64,000 nt of DNA, taken from positions 7,688,001 to 7,752,000 of the forward strand of contig NC_046674.1 of the NCBI RefSeq assembly GCF_003369915.1. The letters are read 5' to 3'. Both the position numbers and the translations under genes were made by a program. Positions within the stretch are counted from its first letter, which is position 1. Every line of letters begins with the position of its first letter. Origin of the DNA: Drosophila miranda. Its lineage: Eukaryota > Arthropoda > Insecta > Diptera > Drosophilidae. Below the pieces are notes generated by a model. It searched no databases. It saw nothing but the letters and a program-made list of their open reading frames with translations, and was not told where the DNA came from. Shown here one piece after another: positions 32,845 through 45,934 of the stretch.

Positions 32845-33624
32845 GCGGGAAAAACGCGCTGTTTTCAAGTCGGCTCCGCGATTCAGGTCGAGAAAAGTGC
32901 GAAAAATGGTGAAAATCAAACGGGAAAAGTTCTTGCGTATGTGTGCAATCAAGTGCAGCAGTGAATAAACGTGAAAAATGTCGAAAAATCGTATTTAAAT
33001 GCTAGAAAAAGTGCGGGATTAAGCTCCGGGCCGCCTCCCCCCCCCCCCCCCCCCCCCCCTGCGGCTCAGAAAAGGCAGATTGCAGAAAGAATTATGCGAG
33101 ACAATTTGAAAGTGCAGCAAAAGAACAACAAATATTATTTTTTGCATAATTAATGTTTTTTTATGTCCGAAAATTAAAAGGAGTGCCGTGCCCGCGATTC
33201 CATTGTGTCTCAGTTTTTTTTTTCATTTGTTTTTTTGCGAGTGAATTGTGCATAAAAGGCGCCTCGTTTTGTCTCTTTCCCACTCCAGCAAGAAGAACAT
33301 AAAAAAGGAATGAGCGCGCGTCTCTCTTTACAGTTTACACTGCTGTTCCAAATATTGGCAATGCATCTCTCTCTCTCTCTTTTGCCTTCGGAGCAAAATA
33401 TGCGAGTGTGGTGGGAGTATGCTCAAGATATTTTCTGCGCTTTTATTGGAATTTCCTGCTTATTCCAAAACCATTTGTAGTGCGTTTATAAATATTATAG
33501 AAAAAGGACAAGAGTGTGTAGTGCATATATGTATAAATAAATAAATGTGTGCGGAAGTGTTCTTCGTAGACCGAAGTAGCGCTGCAAGGAGGTAGAAGAG
33601 AGTGGAGAATTATTGACTAAAAAG
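32845..33624 (+). promoter_or_regulatory. Putative non-coding first exon and promoter of a downstream gene
   Basis: The stretch has the look of a Drosophila 5' leader: A-rich, with many GTGAAAAA- and GTGCGAAAA-type words, stops in all frames and no long ORF. It ends in a consensus donor AAAAAG|GTGAGT at 33,625. Transcription may begin near 32,850 or after a TATA-like CATAAAAGG at about 33,251. A C23 run lies inside. No acceptor or coding exon fitting this donor was found later in the window, so the first intron would exceed 30 kb. In D. melanogaster a long-leader gene such as dally lies in the same chromosomal neighbourhood as Prm; that link is only a suggestion. Confidence 0.4.
33037..33059. 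repeat. C23 homopolymer
   Basis: Twenty-three uninterrupted C residues in the putative 5' leader; length may be uncertain in the assembly. Confidence 0.9.
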
Positions 33625-34662
33625 GTGAGTGGCAAAATCTATTGAGCACCACATCGATCGTATCTCTCAGGAACTATTTAGAGGAAATTCAAGGCTTTTC
33701 CCTTTGCTCTTCCTGCGGATGCCATCCCCTTCTTACCGCCAGCTGGCGGAGCTGGCATTATAATATTTGTAGACAAACTCAATCTATATGGTGGCAGCTT
33801 TTTTGCCTTGAAAAAACAGTTGGGGCGCAGAAAGCCTGGTCCGTTGTCCACTGACCAAATGTTTGGCGCATGCCCAAGCTTCCAAACCTTTTTCGCGATT
33901 TGAGACCTTCCCTCGTTCGAGGCAGCAGCCGGAGGAGCAGCTGTCGGATCCCTGGCCCGATCAATCCATCGATCCGACCGGCCAAAGATCAAAAAGCCGA
34001 CACACAAAAATCAATGACTAGATAGAGTTTCTAGGCTGTGGCCAAAAATTTCTAAGAATTTGAAGCTTTTATGATTTGCCGATATCTTTCTTTTTTTTTT
34101 GTTTTTTTTTTTGGGGAAGTGACTCTTTGGGGCTTGTGCTTTGCTGGGCGGATACACAGTCTTTGTGCGGTGGTAGTGGCAGCTGCCATCGCCATAGCCA
34201 GGTCAAGGAATGGTTTGATGGTCAACGTTGGTGGCATTCAGAACGGATTGATGAGCGCGGATTTCGGGGAAAACCCGGCACTAAAACAAAGGTTCGAGGC
34301 GAGCATTCTGAGTGCTCAATGGGTTTGCCTAATCCCTGCGAAATGTTGTTGTTGGGGGGCGAATCGATGGATTGGATCGGGGTATGGTCTAAAAGAAGAG
34401 ATTTGGCCCTAAAGCCAGTCTTTGCTCTCTTTAGCACTTCCTGTCATCCCCCGCCCATCTTCCACATTCAAAAATCAGTTGCGATTCGGTGTCATGTGCA
34501 TTGAAGCACGTGCTACACCCAAAAAAAGGAAAAGCAGAACCCAAAAGAACTGCAAAGTGCAGCCAGAGACAGAGCCAGAGCCAGACTTCTTTTATGGCTC
34601 GAACCATATGTTGCAGACACAGACACGCTTTAGCCAAGCGGAAGGAGAGCGTACCGTACCAT

Positions 34663-34718
34663 CCTCCAGTCCTCCAGTCCTCCAGTCCTCCAGTCCTCCA
34701 GTCGTCCAGTCCTCCGAC
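34663..34718. repeat. 9-bp tandem repeat (TCCTCCAGT)
   Basis: About six copies of TCCTCCAGT with one substituted unit. Confidence 0.8.
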
Positions 34719-35826
34719 TGCTGTGGCGTACACAGTAGCTGCAAATTATACACGACTGATTAGGCAGAAAAACGCAACAGGCGAATGTCGAAAAAATACG
34801 ATATCCTCGTCCAAAGATCCGATTACCGAACCGAACCGAAAAAAAACGTCTCCTTTTGGGTTGCCTACAAAATTCATTGGAAGGAAGACCAGACTTTGGG
34901 ATTTTTGAGGTTAGGCCAAGGACCGGCAAAGTATGGTGGAGAATATTGAATTACGTACCGTTAGCGACAGAAAAGATTGCAACTTTTCAGTGGGCAATAA
35001 ATCTGCGATTTTTTAGAAAGTATTTTCATGTCTCTGTCTGCGGGGGGATCTCTGAGTCTTCAGGATCGGATCTGCGGGCGTGTGCGGCCCCATTATCACC
35101 TTATTCTCAGATATTTCTGATATTTTAATAAGTCTGCCCTGCAATTACAGGAGGGATTGGTGTGCGGGCGGGGGGGCAGCTGTGGCAAGGCGCCCATTAA
35201 ATTTTTATGTACACAGGCGCGACGTTTTGTGGGTTTTTTCACAGAGCTAGAGAGAGAGAGAGAGGGAGAGGGAGAGAGGGAGGGGCAATTGTCTGCTCAC
35301 TTCCCCAGATACAAGTATGCAATTTATTTTAACACATCGTTAAAGCATCGAAAAAAATAAATCTTGACGCGTCGGACACTGCAATTATCACCTCTGCATA
35401 ATCAACAGTCGAGCGGAGTCGAGCGGAGTCGAGCCGGAGCCGAGCAGACGGAACAAGGAGAGCAACGCATGCCCCTGGGGTGGACAGGACAGCGACAGCT
35501 GGGGCCACAGCTTTCATTTTCGGAACCCCCAGCCCACGCGGTGGCGGCCCCAAACCCCAAAACCGAACCTCTTCGCCTCGATTATAATGGCAGCCCATTT
35601 AGCACCTTGTTGACGCGGCATCTAATTAAAGAGGAACGGAACCCAAAACCGGGTCTTGGGCTTCGGGTCTGTCTACCTTTCCAGCTAATATCGAATGCAA
35701 TTTTCATGTAATGCCAAATTGTAGCGCCTTGTTTTCAGGGCCTATCACGATCGGCCACGGATGCCTCCGATGATGATGATGATGATGATGGTGATAATGT
35801 TGGACACTTGATGCCTGTTGCTGCCC

Positions 35827-35870
35827 CTCTCTCTCTCTCTCTCTCGCGCTCGCGCTCTCTCTGTCTGTCT
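35827..35870. repeat. CT/GCTC microsatellite
   Basis: CT dinucleotide run passing into CGCTCGCGCTCTCT; one of several GAGA-type repeats in this half, which can bind GAGA factor. Confidence 0.7.
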
Positions 35871-35942
35871 GTTGCTGCTGTCATCGCCCCAGAGATGGCT
35901 CTGGGCATCATTCGCTTTCAACATGTTGCAACACTTTCACAA

Positions 35943-35972
35943 CACATCACATCACATCACATCACATCACAC
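35943..35972. repeat. ACATC pentanucleotide repeat
   Basis: Five to six copies of ACATC. Confidence 0.85.
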
Positions 35973-37299
35973 TTCCCTTAAGCCGCATTGATGATTATTT
36001 TTGATTTCTGTGTGCATACATTTCTTGATTAATTATAATGCACTGTGTGCAGGCTCCTCCCCCCCTCCCTCCTCTACCGCATCCCTCTCCCAGCAGACCC
36101 CACAGCACCAGCAGCAGCTGCGAAAATATCTTTGGCAAATTGGAGCTTTTGTTGTGCCATAAACGTTTTCTCATGACACGATGCCTCTCCGGTCTCTGGA
36201 TAATTATGGGTTCCCGAGTGCGTGCTCTGCGGCGTAGCAAGTAGCCAGTGGAAACAGTGGATACAGTGGATGGATGCCACGCAGTGGCAAATTGTTTGCT
36301 TTGGCCCATGATTCCCAAGCCTCGGCTTTAATGGCAGCTTCAGCGTAAGCCTCGGATACGATACCATCTTTCGACTTGAGATTCAGCAGTCATGAAAGCT
36401 GGTCTCGTGGTCTCCTCTTCGTGTCAATTGCACATCACGCCGCTGTTTCATTAAGTTTATTTTTAAAGGAAATTATATTTAAATGCAATAATTTGTTGGC
36501 CATCCGAAAGGAATTTCAGATTTCCGATGAGCCTCTTACGGGGGGAATCCTCTGCTGTTTTTTTCTCCCCCCTTTTTTTGGGGTAAATTTAGACATTTCA
36601 AGGTTGGATATTGCCAAAATGAAAAAGAAAGTTACTGCAGCTGGGCCTGGCGGCAGCAAAGCAGGCAGTTCTGGGTGGCAAAAGAATTCGGGGGAGAAGA
36701 AGGGGGATTTTCGTGGACACGCCCTCTTAGGCCTTCTTAAAGAGGGATTTTATAAAGCAGAATCATAAAGATTGATCAGATCTATCAGATTGTCAAAGGA
36801 ATTTGGGATGGGACTATTATAAAGTCGTCGAATGTCGACGAATGGCGCCTGAATAAAGAAACCAAGCTGTCGTTTAGCTCTTTGAACACCTGGCTTACGT
36901 GCACACCATTAGGATTTCTTTCTGTATAGAAATTGATCTATGTATCATTAGTTTATCCTTGAATCCCATAAAACAGATGCCATATTGGAGAGACTATCGT
37001 AAGTCTCTCGAGTTCTCATGAAGCCTGGAAGGAATACAGAAGGTTCTCTCCCTAAATTCCCCCTTTCAACGCTTGATCCATCTATCATATGGTGCCTTTA
37101 GACATATTTTATGGAGTACGTATCATCGAATGTTGCGGCTGTGGCAACAGTCTAAGGTGTAAGCCATAAACAATTGCAACTGCCACTGCCACTGCCGTCA
37201 TCTAAATGCAAATGTGCAACAAAATTCACTTAAACGCGAGGGACAGGCCACCATCAAAAGCAGGTTAAAAGAGCGCGAAGGAGGGGGCATGGTGGAGGC

Positions 37300-37317
37300 G
37301 GGGGGGGGGGGGGGGGG
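37300..37317. repeat. G18 homopolymer
   Basis: Eighteen uninterrupted G residues on the plus strand. Confidence 0.9.
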
Positions 37318-39757
37318 ACTCAACGTTGCGGCACGCTACTGCTAACCAAAGTCTTTTGCCTTCTGGCAAATTAATCAAAGCCCCCCAAAAGGGAGGGGAT
37401 GCACGGGACGTGCCTCACATGCTGGGACCCCGACCCCTCCCCGATCGAGTGCCGCAACGATCCCTGTTTTTCTTTTTTTTTTTGACGGTGTGTTTGTGCA
37501 GCGGTCACACTTTTGATTTTCTATAATTTCAGTGTTTTGAAACGAGTCTAAGCCGCTCCCTCCAACCGCCACACTCCACCCTTTTCCCTACTCTCCCTCC
37601 CCCCCTCCCTTGCCGCTCTGCCAGCCAAAAACATGCGCTGCTGCGCGGTCAGTCGTGTGCGGCGTAAGGCAACCAAATGTATCGAAATGCAACCGACCGA
37701 TATAATTGCGTTTTTTTTTTTGTTTCTGCTTTTTTTTTTTTCGTGAATATATGTAGAGGGGAATGAGTGTATTCACATCTATTCACTCACATGGTTGGCC
37801 GAGCGACACGCGCAGCGGCCTTTTCATATGTAAAGCACATGATTTTCCAATTGGAAAATTAGTCGTGTGTGCACCATCGCTGAAGGCAGGCAAGGGGCGG
37901 CAGGGGGGCAGCGGCGGAGGGGGGGGGTGCGGAGTGTTCTTCGGTAGCGCACGCGTGGGCAAGGCAGCCAGCCAGCGGATCCGAAAAACCAAGCCATGGA
38001 AACGAGCTTAATGCCTCAGTAATTATAGACAGGCATTGGCCAAAAAAAAAAACACAAAAAACAGACAAACACAATCCCCACAAAAAGAGCCACAAAAATC
38101 CACAAAAATCCCAAAAAATCAGCTGCTCGAAATTCTGCAAAACAGGGGACCACACACACGCACACTTCCTTGGGGTCCTTGGGGTCTCCTAGTCCTGGCG
38201 GTCTAATTGGTGGTCTTTTTGCGCTTATTCAAAGGGTATGCCGACTTTGAGTGGGGTTTTGTCTACTCTGATCCATCGATGAGGGAGCGGAGCGTGATTA
38301 AAGGGTCGGAAGTCAGAGATGGAGGCTCCAGGGCCAGCCTAGCTGTGCCTTGCACCTCTTCCTCTCTCCCAGCCCACACCACACTTTCGCTCTCTCTCTC
38401 ACTCTCGCTCTCAGCTCTGGCAACCCTCGTGTGGGGGAAGCTTCATGGACTCCCCTCTTTTTGGTATACATCTTGCCCCCCTGTGTAGCGTATCCAAAGC
38501 TTCGAAGCGCCAAAAACTGAGGTTTCTTTCCTTCTTGTTTGATGGTTGGATCCGTTGTCCGGTCTCATGATTAATGCCACCGCGTAGCACCGTGTGAGTT
38601 CCAGCCGAAGGCCACCCAGGAGACACAAGGGCCAGTGGCAGGTAACGAACGAACGCAGGTCGCACGCCAGATACAGCTGCAGATACAGCTACAGATACAG
38701 ATACACCGAACGATTGATGGACTTCACACGTAGCTCAGTCCCGGTCCCCAAGAGATCCGCACAGATGATGGCTGTCTGTGGCGATGTGTGGGGGGGGGTC
38801 GCTGCTCATCAGGCAAATTGGCTGCCACTCTGCCGGGGGGGGGACGGGGGAACGAACGATGTCTGTTTGGAGATCTTTGGGGCCTTTGGATAAAGTCATT
38901 TTTGTTGAATCAAGTGAAAAGTATCTGCCTGCCACTTGTGCAGTCCTGCAGTTGCTTCTGACGATTTCCGTTTTGTTTTTTTTCCAGCTTCGGCGTGCAA
39001 CATGACACTAATTAAGTTCTGCGGTTTGTTGCGCCCCCAGCCCCCCACCCCCATCGCCCACCCTCCATCCATCCCTTTTGAAAGTTTGCCGACTTTTGGA
39101 TATTCATATTTTTTTTGGGGGGGGGGAGGGGGGTGCCACAGAGGCTTTACGACCCCGGGTCGTATGTGGCATATTTGTTTTGGTTTACTTTTGGGCACTC
39201 GATGGTACTCCTCCCCCCACCCCCACCAGATCACCACATTCTGGGCCTCTCTTTGTTTGCCATTTGCCGCCTCTCGCGCCCGTATTCACTCAATTGCAAA
39301 GTCTGACAGACCTTAATTCCTTTTTACGGTCATTTTAATATCCATCAAATCGCATCGCTGATTCGCAGCAGCGGCTCCTCCATAGCTATAAAGCTGGCTA
39401 TACGCTCGTTGGGTTTCTGTTTCGGCTTCGGCTTCGGCTTCGGTTTTCCCTCCAGCAGTGCAGAGCAGAGCAGAGCATTTTAGCATTTTGTTGTCGATGT
39501 TTCATTCTGCTGATTTGTTTGTTGTATTATCCATACATACACACACATACATACACACACATACATACACACACACATACACATGCAAATATATATGTGT
39601 ATGTGTTGTGTGTCTGTCTGATGCGTGTTTCTGTTTCTGTTTTTCGCCGCTCTTCAGTGGAGCGTTAATAGCCTATGAATGGTACCTACTTTCGGCACCA
39701 ATGGCCAGGAGGGCCTGCCCGTCGAGCAGGGCCCCTTGCATAAGACAGGGGCAGACA

Positions 39758-39778
39758 GGGGGGGGGGGGGGGGGGGGG
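39758..39778. repeat. G21 homopolymer
   Basis: Twenty-one uninterrupted G residues on the plus strand. Confidence 0.9.
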
Positions 39779-42189
39779 CAGAGCTAAGTAGCATGAAGCT
39801 ATAGACGATACTGCTGCACCCTGGCGGCCATTAATCATTTAAAGCGTTTGCCGATTCTTGCAACACCAAAGACGATGCATATTTGAGGGTTCCAAGTGGC
39901 CAAATAAATAGGAAATAAGTGTATTGAATACTTCGTCAACCTTTTTCGGGTACAAATCAAGTATTTTGCACTAGAATCAAGCGAAAAATATATACAAAAA
40001 TCCGAAAAATTCACATTTTAGATGCATTTTTAAGAGCCCCATTGCCTGATTGATTACATATCCCTAGTCTTATTGAAACATATAAATTTCCTTGGCGCTC
40101 TGCGCCCTCAAAGATTTATATATTCTGCTGCCCCCAAAAAGTATGCTATGAAAACTGAGAATTCCCAAATACTTGCAAGAATTCCCAAACTCAGGAAAAC
40201 GAAGATAACGAAGCCTCTGACTGGACTTGGGGCGATGGCCTCTTTTCAAACGTGTTGCTTCACTTTTTCGAAAATATTGGCCACTTTTTCGGGGTAGGAA
40301 ACCCAGTGAAAGTGAGAGAGAGAGAAGACCGATCATCGAAATTCCTGGCGTAAGTTAGCCCCCGGGCTAACAAATATTTACCACAATTAAGACACAAGCT
40401 CGTGGCGCAGTCGCAGCTCTGAGGCCACGACTGAGTGCCGGCGAGTGCCCAAATGGCAGCCGAGCGTGAAGGACGTACGCGCCACAAAAAAAAAACAACA
40501 ACAACAAAACATAGCAACGCTTTTCGGGGTCTATTGTCTTTTTTGGGGGTCTCAAGTTTTGGCTATGAGACATGAATATTGATCGATGACGGGTGTTTAA
40601 TTTGAACTGGGAATTCGAGGTTTTAATGGCAGAATTAGAGGTTTCCATGGCTTGTTTTTTAACCATAATTACAATAGCTGTAGAATAAATGTTTCAAAAA
40701 TACTTGAGATGATTTTCAGTATGGAATGGTTTTACAACTATGTTTGTAGGGTATTAGGTAGTTGATTTATGCGGAACAACCCACTTAAGGTATGGATTGT
40801 AAGCCTCCAGAGGCATACAATTGATTTCAGTACTAGTTTAAGTGAAACATAATATATCTTTGCTGTTAATCGACTAGAAAAAGCACCAATATTTCAGTTA
40901 AAGCTCGTTCCAAAAGAGAATTCCAAAAACTATTTGGGAACCCTCAATTTATCGAGTTTTCAAGGAACCCCGGGGCTGGGACGCCACACAAAGTTGCCCT
41001 GTCTGTGGACATTCCCACAGAACAGAGCCCAGAGCCCAGAGCAAAAATATTTCACATATAAAATGCAGTCGGGCAGTCGGCAGTCGTGATAATGAATGGG
41101 GGAATGGAATGAAGCCAAGCCAAACCAAGCGAGAAACCAACAGAAAATTAGCTACGACTTGTGAAAATCGCTACAAATGCACTTGCGGTCTCTGGTCTGT
41201 GGTCTCTGGTCTGTGGTCTCTGGTCTCTGGTCTCTCTGTGGCATTTACGAGGCTGCTTCAAAGGGACGACGACGACGACGACTACGTCCAAGCCCCAAGT
41301 CTGGCTCCTCTGTGTGGTGTCTGGTGGAGCGTGTGTCCAGAGTTATTTCGCAACATTTGCTGCTGCTGCTGGGGGGGATCGGAACTGCGACCGAGTCGCG
41401 TCTGGTTGCCATGTGCAAAGGCACAAAATGTATGCAAATGAATGGAAAAACCGCGTCAAAGCAAACCGCCGACGGACCGTCAAAAACAAAAGAAAAAACC
41501 AAGCCAAGAGGCAGCAAAAAAAAAAAAAAAGCCCAGTCCCAGGCCCAGGCGCATGCGTAACAAACAACTTTATAAAGTTTTTTGGGCTGCCTCTTGCGGC
41601 ATGGGGCATGGGGCATGCGGCGTGAGCGGCTCGTTAGCCGCCGCCTCTAACAAGTAAATTCCATATAACGCCGACTCCCAGATACGAGTATCGCCATCCC
41701 CGTGCCCCTTTCCTGGCTGTGTGCCTTTTTTTTTTGGCATTAATTAATAACATCCGGGGCGCCCGCCAATCGGGGATTTGGAAAAAGATTAAAACCGAGA
41801 AGCTCCCATGAGAGAGCATCGAATGGTCGAATGCTCTAGAAGGGAAGTATCTAGCATAAGGATCATCTTTGATCGACATAAGAGTCCCATAAATATACAA
41901 TATTCTTGCACGTTCTTGTAATCTTGACTTCCATTCAAAGTTCTTGGGATTTATTAATCAGAAATTAACAAACAAAACAAAATTCCCTATTTTACTATGG
42001 TGCTAGATGATTGCTGGATTTATGGCTCGGGAATCGATTAGATTTACGCGAGTACAAACGAAATGCATTCTCACCGATCCGCGATCAGCGATCAGCGATC
42101 ATCGATCTTCATAAAAGTAATCGTACATTTGGTTCTTGGTTCTTGGTTTGCTTTTCTTATGGGCAAAGGAGAAAAACGGCAAAGAAAAA

Positions 42190-42790
42190 ATAAACACAGC
42201 CATATTTGAGTTATATTAAATATTTTGCGTACAAAAATCGTGAAATTAAATATAAATGTATTAAAAAGTCCCTTACGCCCCATATTTAAGATAAAAATAA
42301 TACTCTTTAACATAAATAAAATATAATAAATTTGTAGTAAATTTTTTATCATATTTATTTTATTTATATTTACAAATATTTCATATTTTTCGAATATTAA
42401 ATTTAAATATTTAATTTAAATATGAGTTTTTTTTTTCATAGGAATAAGTGTTGCTTAGTAAACCTTTATTATTATTATTTTTTTTTTCAATATGAGTAAA
42501 TATATGCTTTTAGATAAATAATTAAAATATAAAAATATATATATTAAATTATTATTTTTATTATATTATTATTTATTATTTTTTTATATTATTATTTTTA
42601 TATATTTTCCCATTAATCATACAATTTAAGGGACAACTATTTCTTATTAAAATTTTCACTCCAAAGGCAAACCTATTGGTGTACATTTTTAAATCCAAGT
42701 TTAAATTTTATATTTTTAAAATTAAACATGAATTTGTATCTTTTTTCTTACAATTTTTGCTAGAAAATGATCCAAAACCATTTTAAAATT
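42190..42790. other. AT-rich island 1
   Basis: About 600 bp made almost entirely of A and T, with short self-complementary words such as AAATTTAAATATTTAATTTAAAT near 42,400 (shown only in part as a motif type). No gene. Confidence 0.7.
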
Positions 42791-44014
42791 GGATATATCA
42801 TCGAAAATAAAAGATCATCAAAGAACCCAAGGCTCCCCAAGGGTCGTATACTGTTTTTTTTCCTTGGGGCAATCCCTGTACAAAATTTTATTTTTTGTTT
42901 TAGCAAGAGATAGGCTGAAAACAGTTCTGGTTTTTGGGGGCCTGTTTAATTACCCGCCACAGATCCGAGAGGGACGGCCGCAGTAGCAGCAGAAGCCCCA
43001 AACGAATATCAGATCGAGAGATCGAGAGGCACACACATGGTGGTCCTGTGGCTGGTCTGCAGAGAGTCGGATGTAGATGCCGCAGGAACAAACAGTTTAT
43101 CGCTGGAATAACATAATTTCGCTTTTCGCTGGCGACGCTGGCGATGGGCCTGTGGCCAACCGCAAATCTGCGCCCAAAAATTGAGCAATTTGAAATTCAA
43201 TCAGTAGCCAGAAGAGACTCCACTGTCCACTCTCCACTCCCCGCTCTCCACTCCCATTCGAGGCAGCAAATTATAGTAATTGAGTGAGCTGCATCCAGCT
43301 CTGCAGCGGCACATGAATGGAGGTCTGAGGCCTGGAGCCAGGAGCCGAGACCCTGTGGGGTCGTGACTGTTGGCGGTCGCCGCCTCACACGAGGACCCAG
43401 GTCCCACAATGCTGCAGCTGCAGCCCCAGCCAAAATATGGAAATGAGCTGCAGCGAAAGCTCACGTAAGTGACGGGCCCCACACGCGATCTGCTGCCTTT
43501 TAGGGGGCAACCTGAAGCTGCTGGCCACACGGAAAGACGGTCCCCCGAGAGCCTTATCGTTACGCGTACAACTGGGTCAAGTTTATTCGGGGCTCTTCAG
43601 GGCTCTGTCTATTTTTCGGGCTCTTTGTGGGCCATGTTTATCGCCTATCAGTGTTTTCCAATGATAACCGGAAAGCGGAAAGCCAAAAGCGTGTGACATC
43701 CAACTAATTGGGGAATTTCCCTTTTCGCCTATTCCATATTCAACTTTGGGAAATTTTTGTAATAAGTTTTTCTCGCTCGCTTGCGGCTTTGTTTTTTTTT
43801 TTTATTTTTTTATTTGGGTTATTCTGTTGTCGGTTTTGTGGGGCTTTCATATGCATACAATATTTCATTATATTTTATTTTATTTTATTTTTGTATGCAT
43901 GAAATTGTTTAGTCGCATGTCGCGCTGTTCTGTTTAGCAAACACCCGAGGAACGGATGAATTTATGGCAGGAATGGAACAACAAACAGAACTAGAACGAT
44001 ATATGGAGCGGGGA
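42791..44014. other. Gene-free stretch before the 183-bp repeat
   Basis: No coding exon recognised; short frames only. A TTTTA-rich run lies at about 43,795-43,895. Confidence 0.45.
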
Positions 44015-44515
44015 AATAGCGATAACAGAATGTGGAACAATATGGAAATATATTAAAAGTCGAGAGATAACAGATTTTGGTATTGCCAAAAATATAATAG
44101 AATTCTTTGGGATTTTCTCTGAAAAGAAATATTACGGAGTGGGGCAATCCCTCAGCATTATCCTAGGGCTACAAGCTTGAACTGGCAAATGGAATGGAAT
44201 AACGATAACAGAATGTGGAACAATATGGAAATATATTAAAAGTCGAGAGATAACAGATTTTGGTGGTGCCAAAAATAGACTAGAATTCTTTGGGATTTTC
44301 TCTGAAAAGAAATATTACGGAGTGGGGCAATCCCTCTGCATTATCCTAGGGCTACAAGCTTGAACTGGCAAATGGAAGGGAATAACGATAACAGAATGTG
44401 GAACAATATGGAAATATATTAAAAGTCGAGAAATAACAGATTTTGGTGGTGCCAAAAATAGACTAGAATTCTTTGGGATTTTCTCTGAAAGGAAATATTC
44501 CCGAGTGGGGCAATC
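44015..44515 (+). repeat. 183-bp tandem repeat, about 2.7 copies
   Basis: The word GATAACAGAATGTGGAACAA recurs at 44,021, 44,204 and 44,387, exactly 183 bp apart. The units are nearly identical through TTTGGGATTTTCTCTGAAA and GGAGTGGGGCAATCC, and the third copy is truncated. No ORF is conserved. Confidence 0.9.
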
Positions 44516-45884
44516 CTTAGACTGGAAAATGATAAGGGTAGTCCAGTAATTTACTTAAGTCTACATAGTCCTTAAACTTTCCTCCAATTTTTCTTAAAAA
44601 TGTTTGTAAAATTGAATTTCAAAAAATATTATACCGGGTGGGTTTCAATTGAAGGTGTACTTGAATATGTACTTGGGATATATAAGTTCTAATATAAATT
44701 AAGTGCGATTTAAAAATCCTATCGCCTGATATGACCATTTATGGATCACTTTTGGGATCTTTTATGGCCCGAAAATGCATTTGTACGACTTTTAATCAGT
44801 CCAGATTTTCAAACACTAACCCATAAAGATAACCAAATCACAGCCATCTCTAATGGCGATCTAAATCATGTTCAAAAACGAATCAGAAAACCCCACTGAC
44901 ATCAGAGACCTTCGGCGGAGGAAATATCGGGGCCCTGCCCTCCACATCCACCGACGTCATAAGCAATAACAATTAAGCCAGTCCGTTTACCGTTGAGCGG
45001 AGGAGACCCTCGGAGTTATCAACGCCACTTCAGATTTCACACCCAACTAAAAGGCCGAACAAAAAAAATCACAGAAATTGTTAAATGAAAGCAAAGCCAG
45101 GACGGTAAGACCTTCGGTTGGAACTGATATTATTTTTCGGGGCGTTAAAATTGACAACGTAAATTGCAAAATACAATATACAATATACGTAATGGAAGGA
45201 GGGAGGGAGGGAGCGCAGTAGGGGAGAGGATACGGAACGTGCAGCGACTTCACACTTTCAAAGTAATTTTAACACATTTCAATTAAAAAGGAGCGCGAAG
45301 TAGAGAGCAGAGCAGAGCAGAGCAGAGCGACTTGTGAAATTTAATTAAAAACCCTTTAAGGATAACCGACCAGGCCAGGCCAGAAGTAACGCCCTGGTTA
45401 TTTGGTGTGGCCTGCCGCCTTAATTGAAGCTGCCCCAAGTCCCCGATCCCCGATGCTATTAAGGGGCTGTCATAACGAAGAGACCCTGGGCACTGGGCCC
45501 TCGGACTGCCTGCTGCCACTGTTATTGTTTTCGATTTACGATGAGGCATAAATCAATAGCTTAATTGATAACCTGACGCTATTTACGATGACACAAATTA
45601 GAATTTGTTGTGCCCCACAATGGGGTGGGGAAGTGGTGGAGGGGGGAGGCCCCCCTCCTTTTCACATGTGTTTGCAATGAATAGTTTTCCACGCTTTTCA
45701 CGTTTTTTTGTTTTGGAATTTTTTTGTTTCTTTCTTGTTTTGGAATATTTCCTATGGCTACAAAGTTTTCCTCCAGCGTTTTGCTCTGGTCACGTTTTTC
45801 GTTTAGATCTATGGAAGATTTTCGAAAAATGTATTTTCTTATAAACATCGCTATCAGTGAGAGGTTGCTAAGCAATCAACACAG

Positions 45885-45934
<50 letters not shown>

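Larger units (their letters stand above)
33625..42190 (+). other. Long gene-free stretch, likely part of a large first intron
   Basis: No coding exon recognised. It contains microsatellites, G homopolymers at 37,300 and 39,758, and C/T- and G-rich low-complexity DNA. A TATA-like TATAAAG at 39,387 is followed by GC-richer sequence and could be an alternative promoter. Many frames of 60-150 codons exist, all low-complexity or overlapping on both strands. Confidence 0.5.
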
